DNA from: Bacillota bacterium
Lineage (GTDB): Bacteria > Bacillota > Clostridia > Acetivibrionales > DSM-1351
Reading direction: 5' to 3'
Length of the DNA stretch: 24,949 bases
Assembly (NCBI GenBank): GCA_023391425.1
Contig: JAEWAX010000121.1
Span: 1 to 24,949 of the forward strand
The position numbers and the translations under genes were made by a program. The notes under the pieces were generated by a model that was given only the letters and a program-made list of their open reading frames with translations, was not told the DNA's origin and ran no database searches. This document shows, one piece after another, positions 1 to 6,751 of the stretch (positions within the stretch are counted from its first letter, which is position 1; the number at the start of each line of letters is the position of its first letter).

Positions 1-118
1 ACCCCTTAAGGGGCTGCCCGTAGAATTCACGCGGTTGGCGGACAATTCAATATGTCTTTAGACATAGCCAGTAACATGCCCTTATAGGGCAAGAGCATGC
101 CACACGTTCTACGTGTGG
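1..118 (+). ncRNA. Candidate structured RNA, 3' part (cut by window edge)
   Basis: This stretch is visibly richer in GC than its flanks and holds no convincing ORF. It is a chain of short perfect hairpins: CCCC-TTAA-GGGG (2-13), TATGTC-TTTA-GACATA (51-66), TGCCC-TTATA-GGGCA (77-91) and CCACACGT-TCT-ACGTGTGG (100-118). Several closely spaced stems with tiny loops in an AT-rich genome suggest a folded RNA rather than random sequence. Strand is assumed from the neighbouring gene. The 5' end lies outside the window, and no T-rich terminator follows. The raiA-type RNA of Clostridia is one possible identity, but I cannot recall its consensus well enough to claim it. Confidence 0.4.
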
Positions 119-179
119 TCATGACTATCAAATTTAAGTCTTTATAGAAGGAAGATTAAATCCAAGAAATCCACTAATA

Positions 180-208
180 TTGACAGGTATTTAGCTTTCA
201 CTTATACT
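180..208 (+). promoter_or_regulatory. Sigma-A promoter for the TSCPD-domain gene
   Basis: TTGACA (180-185) and TATACT (203-208) are separated by exactly 17 bases. Transcription would start near 215, giving a leader of about 88 nt before the ATG at 303. The leader contains a TATAAAC/GTTTATA stem. Confidence 0.7.
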
Positions 209-302
209 AAATTTCATATAAACGATTAGTAACTGTTTATATAGCTGTAGTAGCATGCGACTTAATACTGAAAGCTGTGCAAATAGAAATTGGGGGCTAA
301 TA

Positions 303-560
303 ATGGATAATATTGTTTTTAAAACTAGAGGAACCTGCTCGAGACAAATAAATATTAGTATTGAAGATGGTATAGTTAAACGTGTAACTTTTAATTCAGG
401 ATGTGATGGAAATCTTCGAGCTATAAGTAGCCTCGTTGAAGGAATGTCTATAAAAGAAGTAATAAGCAAACTAAAAGGTATTGATTGCCAAGGCAGAGGG
501 ACTTCATGTCCTGACCAACTCGCAAGAGCATTGGAAGCTACAATGCAGAAGGCTGTATAA
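303..560 (+). CDS. TSCPD domain-containing protein (TIGR03905-like)
   Basis: An 85-residue protein matching the short TSCPD family. It has the N-terminal pattern KTRGTCSRQI, the central GCDGNLRAIS, then VEGM and the C-terminal GRGTSCPDQLARAL, which carries the TSCPD signature. The family is small, single-domain and of unknown biochemical role; related domains sit at the C-terminus of some class II ribonucleotide reductases. Four cysteines are conserved-looking, so metal binding is possible, but this is inference. The start at 303 is preferred because GGGGGC (292-297) lies just upstream and the family begins there. An in-frame ATG at 255 would add 16 residues with no good ribosome site. A sigma-A promoter at 180-208 serves it, and no clear terminator follows. 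Confidence 0.85.
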   Translation: MDNIVFKTRGTCSRQINISIEDGIVKRVTFNSGCDGNLRAISSLVEGMSIKEVISKLKGIDCQGRGTSCPDQLARALEATMQKAV

Positions 561-738
561 GATTACGTGCATTTGGCTAGAGAAGCTGGGCAAAGAATTA
601 ATAAAATAAAGCACCATAAATATCTATCAATTTCCAAGTGAACGTCGTATAATGATAATATCTACGTATTCTATGGAAGTTTTAAATTAGAATTTCCAGA
701 ATGTATTAAGTAAATTAATCTGTGAGGAGGTCTAAAAA

Positions 739-1050
739 ATGGAATTGAAAGATTTATTTCGTAAGAAAAAACCATCAAAAAAACAAACTGCAAAAAATGT
801 TGCTATAGGTGCAGGAATAGGTACCGCAGTGGGGGTTGCTGCCGGTGTACTGTTGGCTCCAAAGTCAGGTAAAGAAACTAGAGAAGATATATCGAATACA
901 ACAAAACAGGCTCTTGAAAATATAAAAGATGGCCTAGATGTTGCTAAAGAAAAAATTGAAGAAATAGTAAAAAAAGATAAAGGTTGTTGCTGTAATGAAG
1001 ATTCTGCTTCAGAAGATTGCGAATGTAAAGAAGATGAAGAAACAAAATAA
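739..1050 (+). CDS. YtxH-like membrane-anchored protein with cysteine-rich tail
   Basis: A 103-residue protein. A basic N-terminus rich in lysine (1-20) is followed by a glycine/alanine-rich hydrophobic stretch (about 22-42, AIGAGIGTAVGVAAGVLLAP). Next come KSGKETRE and an amphipathic helix. This is the YtxH layout: one membrane or surface-associating segment, then a coiled region. The SD GAGGAGG (723-729) sits properly before the ATG. The tail is odd: CCC, then CEC, in a very acidic background (about 85-103), giving five cysteines that are not typical of YtxH and could bind metal or form disulfides. It lies 29 bases before a DUF948-like gene, as ytxH pairs with ytxG in B. subtilis, where the operon is stress-related. 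The role here is inferred from that pairing. Confidence 0.75.
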   Translation: MELKDLFRKKKPSKKQTAKNVAIGAGIGTAVGVAAGVLLAPKSGKETREDISNTTKQALENIKDGLDVAKEKIEEIVKKDKGCCCNEDSASEDCECKEDEETK

Positions 1051-1079
1051 AAAGCTTTCGATATGAAAGGAAGTTGCAT

Positions 1080-1463
1080 ATGTCTGTTACAATAGACCTT
1101 AGTGTAATTGCATGGTTCTTAATTTTCTGCATTGCAGTAGTTATAGGTGTATTTTTAATTGTTCTTTTAAAAAATTGCCTAAAGGTCGTGGATAAGGTAA
1201 ATAAGATAATTGAAAGTAACTCTGAAAGTGTAGAAAAGACGCTTACCGCACTACCATCAGCAGTAAGAAGTATAGATGAATTTGCTGTAAGCGCGAAGGG
1301 AACATTAGATAAGACCACTTCAGCGGTAGCGACAGTTGAAGATACTGTTGCAGAAACAATTGATTCATTTTCGTTTAATGCAGAAAATGTACTTAGTATA
1401 ATAAATATTGCAAGTTCTGTTGTTAAGTCTATTATTAGTGCATTTTCTTCATCAAAGAAATAG
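1080..1463 (+). CDS. DUF948-like (YtxG-type) single-pass membrane protein
   Basis: A 127-residue protein with one N-terminal transmembrane segment (about 7-31) followed by a long helical, serine- and valine-rich region with heptad character, as in DUF948 proteins. The start at 1080 is chosen because AAAGGAAG (1066-1073) is 6 bases away; a TTG two codons upstream would sit too close to it. It follows the YtxH-like gene by 29 bases and ends at a strong terminator, so the two probably form a two-gene operon. In B. subtilis the corresponding ytxG and ytxH are adjacent general-stress genes of unclear function. Family assignment rests on architecture and neighbourhood more than on a clear motif. 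Confidence 0.65.
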   Translation: MSVTIDLSVIAWFLIFCIAVVIGVFLIVLLKNCLKVVDKVNKIIESNSESVEKTLTALPSAVRSIDEFAVSAKGTLDKTTSAVATVEDTVAETIDSFSFNAENVLSIINIASSVVKSIISAFSSSKK

Positions 1464-1472
1464 TAAAAATTT

Positions 1473-1506
1473 AAAAACGAAAGGAAATTATTCCTTTCGT
1501 TTTTTT
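1473..1506 (+). terminator. Rho-independent terminator of the ytxH/ytxG-like operon
   Basis: A 14-bp perfect stem (1473-1486 with 1491-1504), ATTA loop, and a T run overlapping the 3' arm. It begins 9 bases after the stop codon. Confidence 0.9.
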
Positions 1507-1514
1507 GTTTAGTA

Positions 1515-1523
1515 TGTTATACT
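1515..1523 (+). promoter_or_regulatory. Possible extended -10 promoter for the PP2C-LysM gene
   Basis: TGT followed by TATACT (1518-1523) fits an extended -10 element. The -35 region overlaps the preceding terminator and is poor. If used, the repeat at 1552-1670 lies within the leader of the gene at 1706. Confidence 0.3.
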
Positions 1524-1551
1524 AGTTTGCATATGATAGGTTTGTGGCCGC

Positions 1552-1670
1552 TTATCCGATGTCTACTGCCGCTATACTCTTTTTAATAAGTGGCGTTACG
1601 ATTCTGGATTGTGATCTTCTAAGCTTCTGCCATCGCTGATGGCTCGCTACAAGACAAGTTTTCTTTACTA
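1552..1670 (+). repeat. Dispersed structured repeat, copy 1 (core plus type-ii tail)
   Basis: Core 1552-1609 starts TTATCCGATGTCTACTGCC and ends ACGATTCTGGAT. The ATCC (1554-1557) and GGAT (1606-1609) ends can pair. Inside, GCCGCT (1568-1573) pairs with AGTGGC (1589-1594) with one G-U. The tail (about 1618-1666) carries CTAAGCTTCTGCC, a GCCATC-GCT-GATGGC hairpin, GGCTCG and CAAGTTTTCTTTA. The same tail occurs on the minus strand near 6538-6586. The copy lies between a terminator and the PP2C-LysM gene, in the same direction as that gene. Confidence 0.8.
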
Positions 1671-1705
1671 AAGAATTTTTAAAATACGATATGGGGTGAA
1701 ATACT

Positions 1706-3118
1706 GTGGATGGAAACATTAAACTGAGTGCTACAGTAATAAGTTGTATGGGCAAAGACTCAGAAAAAGATGATTTTTATTTCAATGGCAATTTCTCTAA
1801 TTGTCACAATACTGAGAGTATTCAATGCTCTTTTGAGAAATCCTCCAACAACTATATTTTTGCTATTTCTGATTCCATAGGTTTAGAATATGGAGAAGCA
1901 AATAGTATTTCAGCCATTAAGGAAATAAAAAAATACCATGAAAGTGCTAAAATGCAGCAATTCTCATTAGAGACTATTTCTGAAAAAATATATGATGCTG
2001 TACAACTTTCTAGTAATTTGGTCTACAGTAAATCAATAATAGCAAATCAGAATTCATCAATACTCACTGGATTTTCATCAGTAATTATTGATAATAACAG
2101 AGCAGCCTTAATGAATCTTGGTAATAACGGCGTATTTTTGTATAGACAAGGCGAGCAAAAAGAGGTTTTTTCTAGAAATGATAGCAAAAAAAATCAAAAG
2201 CTTAGAATGTTAGGAATATCTCCCACTACTCCGGATATATACAATGATACCGAAAAGATACTAAAATTAGCAGAGGAAGAATCAAAAACTAAAATTAAAG
2301 TATCTCCAAGCTTTGAGTTAGAGGAAGGCGATATCTTACTTCTTTGTAGTGATGGTTTGTTAAATGCTGTTAGTAAAAACAGGATAGAAGCTGTGATTGA
2401 CTCTGGGTTTGAACCTTCAAAAATGTCTAGCATTTTATTTCAAGAGGCTATAAAAAATGGCGTAGATGATGGTATTACTATTATGGTAATTAGAGTAGAG
2501 GAAATTAAGAATATTTCATATGCTTCTAGCGGTAGAAGTCTAAGTCATGTTGCATTTGATAATGAACAAGACGATGATGAAAAAGACGCAAAGAAAGAAA
2601 GTAATATTGTTAATTATATACTTGGCTTTGTTTGCATAATTGTTATATCAGGTGTTTTATTTATGGGGTATTTAATTTTACAAAATAGTAATTTATTTGG
2701 TTCAGATAAATCAGCAACTGATACTTCTCAGTCTAGTTCAAGTACAGATGTTACAAAAAGTAGTATTAGCACAGTAGCTGAGAATACAACGGAGGATTAC
2801 GAGGCCAGTGATTCTACAGCTCAATCGGATGATAGCAGTCAAGAAGTAACTGAGACTGATTCAAACAATCAAAATGCTGAAGATGTAACCGAGCCAAGTA
2901 AACAGAGTACGAAAGAAGTAGATGAAAATGACAGTGATTCAAATAAAAGTGGTGAATATGATATACATATAGTTAAATCAGGAGATACATTAAGTTCTAT
3001 AAGCTTGAAATACTATGGCGATCTCAATAAGTATGATGTTATAGTAAAATATAATAATTTGAAAAGTGAGAATTTGTTTGTTGACCAGGAATTAAAAATA
3101 CCAAAGCTAAATAAGTAA
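1706..3118 (+). CDS. PP2C-like domain, transmembrane and LysM protein
   Basis: A 470-residue protein with three parts. Residues 1-265 resemble a PP2C (PPM) serine/threonine phosphatase. The last acidic motifs remain (LCSDGLL with D216; DDGITIMV with D254/D255). The first metal motif is changed (ISDS, D56-S57, where the family has DG), and the usual GDSR is GNNG (139-142). One transmembrane helix spans about 301-326. A Ser/Thr/Asp/Glu-rich linker follows (330-415). A C-terminal LysM domain (419-467, HIVKSGDTL...KIPKL) should bind peptidoglycan outside the cell. Start is GTG at 1706, with GGGGTG (1693-1698). The layout suggests wall sensing coupled to a cytoplasmic phosphatase or pseudophosphatase, by analogy with the opposing PASTA kinases. 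That coupling is inference, and activity is uncertain. It is monocistronic, followed by a strong terminator. Confidence 0.75.
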   Translation: MDGNIKLSATVISCMGKDSEKDDFYFNGNFSNCHNTESIQCSFEKSSNNYIFAISDSIGLEYGEANSISAIKEIKKYHESAKMQQFSLETISEKIYDAVQLSSNLVYSKSIIANQNSSILTGFSSVIIDNNRAALMNLGNNGVFLYRQGEQKEVFSRNDSKKNQKLRMLGISPTTPDIYNDTEKILKLAEEESKTKIKVSPSFELEEGDILLLCSDGLLNAVSKNRIEAVIDSGFEPSKMSSILFQEAIKNGVDDGITIMVIRVEEIKNISYASSGRSLSHVAFDNEQDDDEKDAKKESNIVNYILGFVCIIVISGVLFMGYLILQNSNLFGSDKSATDTSQSSSSTDVTKSSISTVAENTTEDYEASDSTAQSDDSSQEVTETDSNNQNAEDVTEPSKQSTKEVDENDSDSNKSGEYDIHIVKSGDTLSSISLKYYGDLNKYDVIVKYNNLKSENLFVDQELKIPKLNK

Positions 3119-3154
3119 GAATATGAGTCAAGTGAAAATGAACATACGAGTGCT

Positions 3155-3203
3155 AAGAGGGGTTATTACAAAACTATTAATTTTGTAATAGCCCCCCTTT
3201 TGT
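3155..3203 (+). terminator. Rho-independent terminator after the PP2C-LysM gene
   Basis: A long stem (3155-3173 with 3181-3199, one mismatch and one G-U), loop CTATTAA, then TTTTG. Confidence 0.9.
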
Positions 3204-3348
3204 GTATTGTGTATAGTATGACATCTATCGAAGATAAAGAGTGAATATAGAGATGTCTACAAGAAAAAAACATATTACTTTCGAGCATTTCTTTAAATTA
3301 ATATAAATAATATGGAACTTATTTAAAAATACATCGTCTAATGCTTTA

Positions 3349-3377
3349 TTGACAAGATTTACTAATTTGAGTAATCT
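3349..3377 (+). promoter_or_regulatory. Sigma-A-like promoter of the YcdB/YcdC-SLH gene
   Basis: TTGACA (3349-3354), 17-base spacer, TAATCT (3372-3377). The predicted start of transcription near 3384 leaves a leader of roughly 17 nt before the TTG at 3401, which argues against the GTG at 3392 as the start codon. The rest of 3204-3348 shows no feature I can name. Confidence 0.6.
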
Positions 3378-3400
3378 AATAAAAACAAGGGGTGATTGGT

Positions 3401-5539
3401 TTGAAAAAAATTATTTCAATGATGCTTGCAGTAGCAATGGTAATCACATTTATGACACCAGTTATGGCAAGCGGCTCAGCTTCAACTGATATGGGGCTAG
3501 AAAATGCAATTAAGGCAGTAAAGGAGAAAATTGTTATACCTGATGACTGTAAGAAGTTTACTTACAACATCAATAATCGTAATGGGGTTAATTCTTGGAA
3601 TCTCGGATGGAGTAATGAGGAAACGCAAAAGTACATAAATGTATCAATTGATGAAAATAATATCATTACGAATTATAATTCATACGAGTATACAACATAT
3701 GAGAAAAAAATACCTAAATACTCAAAAGAGCAGGGACGTGAAATTGCAGAAAAGTTTATTAATAATATTGACCCAAAGCTTTTGCCGCAATACAAGCTTA
3801 CAGAAAATAACGATATGAATACCTCAGACTCAGAGTATAATTTTTACTATACACGACAAAAAAATGGTATTAATTATGAGATGAACAATTTACATGTTAA
3901 TGTTAATAGCTATACTGGTAAGGTAACTAATTACTATAGTAATTTCACAAGCGGTACATCTTTTGAAGATGCATCTAAGATTATTAGCATTGATAAAGCA
4001 AAGAAAGCTTTTATTGATAAGCTAGGACTGAAGCTGGTATATATGGTAAAAACAGAAAACGAAAAGCCAGTTACATATTTAGCATACATACCAAAAGATT
4101 CAAATAAATATATTGATGCAGTTACTGGTGAAGTGGAAACTGGATATACTAATTATGGCAGATATTATTCGTTAATGGATGAAAAGGCAACGATGATGAT
4201 GGCTTCTGGAGCAAATGCCAATGTTGCCTTAACACCAGATGAAATTAGTGCGGTAAAAGGTATGGCTAATTTGATGTCAAAAGAGGATGCTGATAAGAAA
4301 GCACGTGGGATTAGCTTCTTTAATTTAGACAGCGGATATGAGTTAACAGATGCATATCTAAGTAAAGGTTGGAATAGCAGTGATTTACTTATATGGTCAT
4401 TGAGTTATTCAAAGGTTATAAATAAAGATACAAATCAGACAAGAGAGATATCAGTATCAATAGAAGCAAAAAGTGGCGATATTCAGAACTTCTGGACTTA
4501 CTATCCTTCAGTAGAAGGTGCAAAACCACAAAAGACTAAGGAGCAGGCGAAGGCTATTTGTGATGACATGCTAAAGGATCTGATTCCAAATAATTATGCA
4601 AAACTTAAGTTTGATGATACTTATTCTAATTCTTATGAAGATAAAACACAAAATTCGTTTACATTCAGATATGTAAGAATGGAAAATGGCTTGGAGTGCC
4701 CAAGTAATTATGTAAATATTAGTTATGATAACCTTTCTGGCAATGTTACTAATATGGATAGTAATTGGATTAGGAATCTAAATTTTGTTGATTCTAATTC
4801 AAAAATTTCTTTGGATAAAGCTTATGAAATACTATTTAATAATATTGGTTATGGTGTTCAATACATTAATGATTATTTATACAATGATAGCAAAGATATT
4901 AAGAAGCCAACTGAATCCGAAAAAGCTGTTCTAGGATATTTTGTTGACAGCAGTAAACCAAATATAATTAGTGCTACAACAGGCGATATTCTTAACAGTT
5001 CAGGAGATGTTTATAAACAAAATGCTATTTCTGATTATACAGATATTAAGGGACTAAAAGCTGAAAATCAGATTAAGATACTCACACAGATGTCTATTAG
5101 ATATAAAGAAGACGAACTGAAGCCTAAAGAAAACTTGCTTCAAAAGGATTACTTCCTAATATTAGCTAAATTAAATAATCTTTATTTCTTTGATCAGACC
5201 TTGAGTGATGATAAAGCTGTTGAACAAATGTATAATTCATTGATAGGTCAAGGTATTATAACAGAGGGTGACAAAGCACCATTATCAACCTTAACGAGAG
5301 AAGAAGCAGCAAAATATTTTGTTATGTTCCTTAAGTTGGGGCAAGTTGCTCAAATAAAGGGTATATACAAATCCAATTTTAAGGATACCAATAAAATAAA
5401 TCCGGATCTAATAGGATATGTTTGCATAGCCTCCGGTCTAAAAGCAATGAATGGCAGCAATGGTAATTTTAATCCAAAAAGTAAGATAACAAGGCTTGAC
5501 GGACTCTTGAGTATTTATAGCTATCTAAGCAATAAATAA
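3401..5539 (+). CDS. Secreted YcdB/YcdC-domain protein with C-terminal SLH-like region
   Basis: A 712-residue exported protein. Residues 1-23 are a classical signal peptide ending VMA. Two long, related regions follow (about 30-248 and 294-540). Both contain, in order, an SKEQ/TKEQ helix, a strand pair ending in TGKV or SGNV, an SIDKA/SLDKA helix and an AVTGEV or ATTGDI turn, so the region is internally duplicated. This is the PepSY-like YcdB/YcdC repeat, of unknown biochemical function. Residues 544-712 look like degenerate S-layer homology repeats (FKDTNKINPDLIGYVCIASGL, GNFNPKSKITRLDGL), suggesting non-covalent wall attachment. Start is TTG at 3401 with AAGGGGTGA (3387-3395) 5 bases upstream; the GTG at 3392 overlaps that SD. 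It stands alone behind its own promoter. Confidence 0.75.
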   Translation: MKKIISMMLAVAMVITFMTPVMASGSASTDMGLENAIKAVKEKIVIPDDCKKFTYNINNRNGVNSWNLGWSNEETQKYINVSIDENNIITNYNSYEYTTYEKKIPKYSKEQGREIAEKFINNIDPKLLPQYKLTENNDMNTSDSEYNFYYTRQKNGINYEMNNLHVNVNSYTGKVTNYYSNFTSGTSFEDASKIISIDKAKKAFIDKLGLKLVYMVKTENEKPVTYLAYIPKDSNKYIDAVTGEVETGYTNYGRYYSLMDEKATMMMASGANANVALTPDEISAVKGMANLMSKEDADKKARGISFFNLDSGYELTDAYLSKGWNSSDLLIWSLSYSKVINKDTNQTREISVSIEAKSGDIQNFWTYYPSVEGAKPQKTKEQAKAICDDMLKDLIPNNYAKLKFDDTYSNSYEDKTQNSFTFRYVRMENGLECPSNYVNISYDNLSGNVTNMDSNWIRNLNFVDSNSKISLDKAYEILFNNIGYGVQYINDYLYNDSKDIKKPTESEKAVLGYFVDSSKPNIISATTGDILNSSGDVYKQNAISDYTDIKGLKAENQIKILTQMSIRYKEDELKPKENLLQKDYFLILAKLNNLYFFDQTLSDDKAVEQMYNSLIGQGIITEGDKAPLSTLTREEAAKYFVMFLKLGQVAQIKGIYKSNFKDTNKINPDLIGYVCIASGLKAMNGSNGNFNPKSKITRLDGLLSIYSYLSNK

Positions 5540-5632
5540 AATCTATTACGGATAAACATAAGTACGTATTGCTGTCCGTATTGAAACTGAGTATTGACGG
5601 CGGTATACATATAACAAAATAAGGGTAAAAAG

Positions 5633-5660
5633 TTGGGAACTGACTATTGTCAGTTCCCAA
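5633..5660. terminator. 12-bp hairpin, possible terminator
   Basis: Perfect stem 5633-5644 with 5649-5660, loop TATT. It lies 93 bases after the YcdB/YcdC-SLH stop codon. The plus strand lacks a T run after it (AATAATAGG), while the minus strand would read ACTTTTTACCC. It therefore looks better as a minus-strand terminator, yet no minus-strand gene is nearby. Between 5661 and 5814 I see nothing else. Confidence 0.45.
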
Positions 5661-5814
5661 AATAATAGGGATTTATCAAAAATATAGAAATAAGCAATGT
5701 TAAGACATGAATTAATACACATGTCATTGTATAATTATACATCTCGGAAATGGAAAAATCAACAAATATTTTATCAATGTATTACAATAAAGTGTTAGAT
5801 TGATAAATTAAACT

Positions 5815-5938
5815 TTATCCGATGTCTACCACCGCTAATCTTCCGATTCAATAATCGACAGAAAAGCGGCGCTACGACCCTGGATAACTAGTTCTTAGGT
5901 TCAATGGGAGAAAATCACTCCCATTGAACCTAAGAACT
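5815..5938 (+). repeat. Dispersed structured repeat, copy 2 (tandem, first unit)
   Basis: Core 5815-5885: opening ATCCGATGTCTACC, stem CCGCT (5832-5836) with AGCGG (5865-5869), and closing GCTACGACCCTGGAT. This copy has an extra inner hairpin CGATT-CAAT-AATCG. The module that follows is a perfect 21-bp hairpin (5890-5910 with 5918-5938, loop AAAATCA). Four bases later the second tandem unit begins. Confidence 0.9.
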
Positions 5939-5942
5939 CTGT

Positions 5943-6059
5943 TTATCCGATGTCTACCGCTGCTAACATCCCTGCGTATATAAGCAGCGGTACGACCCTG
6001 GATTGCGATCTCTAAGCTTCAATGGGAGAAAAATAACCTCCCCTTGAAGCTAAGAGATC
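5943..6059 (+). repeat. Dispersed structured repeat, copy 3 (tandem, second unit)
   Basis: Core 5943-6003 has the same opening and closing as the preceding unit, but a longer perfect 8-bp stem (CCGCTGCT 5957-5964 with AGCAGCGG 5983-5990). The hairpin module (6007-6028 with 6038-6059) pairs 20 of 22 positions. Its outer stem sequence differs from the preceding unit, while its inner arm TTCAATGGGAG is shared. Ends and spacing match between units. Confidence 0.9.
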
Positions 6060-6151
6060 TGCTTATGTCAACATAATTTGTATTTGACTATACATTATAA
6101 CAAAGTTAAAATTAGATTGAATAAATAAATATCATCATGGAGGGATACTAA

Positions 6152-6439
6152 ATGCTTACGCATATTGTATTAATTAGATTGAAGGACAAAAGTGAGGAAA
6201 GCTTACAAAAAATGAAAGAGGTATTACTTAGCTTACAAGGGCAGATTCCTTTATTAAAATTTATAGAAGTAGGAACTGATATTATACATTCTGAGAGATC
6301 CTATGATGTTGCATTATACACAAAGTTTGATACATTAAAGGATATGGAGGAATATCAGGTGCACCCAGCGCATGTTAAGGTTTTAGAGTATATTAAGATA
6401 GCAAAAGAATCATCAGTAGCAATAGATTATGAAAGCTAA
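6152..6439 (+). CDS. Dabb-family protein (stress-responsive A/B barrel)
   Basis: A 95-residue protein that fits the Dabb family: N-terminal MLTHIVLIRLK, central EVGTDI and RSYDVALYTKFD, and C-terminal YQVHPAHVKV, which is the family's diagnostic YxxHPxH motif. Dabb proteins are small ferredoxin-like dimeric barrels. Some members act in catabolic or stress contexts, but the substrate cannot be deduced here. The ATG at 6152 follows GGAGGG (6139-6144). The gene stands alone, between two repeat-bearing intergenic regions, and has no recognisable terminator. Confidence 0.85.
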   Translation: MLTHIVLIRLKDKSEESLQKMKEVLLSLQGQIPLLKFIEVGTDIIHSERSYDVALYTKFDTLKDMEEYQVHPAHVKVLEYIKIAKESSVAIDYES

Positions 6440-6537
6440 TAGATGAAGCCTTAGTAATCGCAATCTTCACGGCAATATAACCTCCTGCTCTTTGTGCATG
6501 AGCTAAGTATTGTCAAGCTCGAAAAAAGGGCGATAAA

Positions 6538-6697
6538 GAAAACTTGGCTTGTGCCGAGCCGCAGGCAACGGCAGAAGCTTAGTTGCACTTATACTTAGAA
6601 AGTGCTAAGTTCAGAACAATCCATTTGAACTAAGTCTTCTATATCCATGGCTGTAGTGCCATTATTAAAAAGGGTATAGAGGCGGTAGACATCGGAC
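6538..6697 (-). repeat. Dispersed structured repeat, copy 4 (core plus two tail modules)
   Basis: Read on the minus strand. The core (6697 down to 6643) opens TCCGATGTCTACCGCC and closes CATGGAT. The internal stem is weak (GCC/GGC). Next comes a decayed hairpin module (6640-6601, GACTTAGTTCA against TGAACTTAGCAC). Then comes a type-ii tail (about 6586-6538: CTAAGCTTCTGCC, GCCG/CGGC hairpin, GGCTCGGC, CAAGTTTTCTTTA), homologous to the tail of the copy at 1552. It lies between the Dabb gene and the deacetylase. The stretch 6440-6537 before it shows no other feature. Confidence 0.75.
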
Positions 6698-6751
6698 AAA
6701 ATAGATTTACTTAATTATATTAGTGAATGATAATAAACTTTGGAGAAAAAA

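Noticed and set aside
1..118. tmRNA, 6S RNA, SRP RNA or RNase P RNA
   Set aside because: None of their hallmark sequences is present in the visible part.
732..1079. Minus-strand ORF opposite the YtxH-like gene
   Set aside because: It overlaps a gene with a good ribosome site and recognisable family features; its product is low-complexity and has no promoter or SD.
5570..5605. Seventh repeat core (GGCGGTATACAT resembles GGCGGTAGACAT)
   Set aside because: Only about 12 bases match and the closing sequence is missing, so it may be chance.
5815..6059. CRISPR-like array from the tandem repeats
   Set aside because: The units are about 120 bases with large hairpins and no regular short spacers; no cas genes are nearby.
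1552..6697. IS element or MITE with terminal inverted repeats
   Set aside because: I could not find matching terminal inverted repeats, target-site duplications or a transposase frame, so the copies are reported only as repeats.
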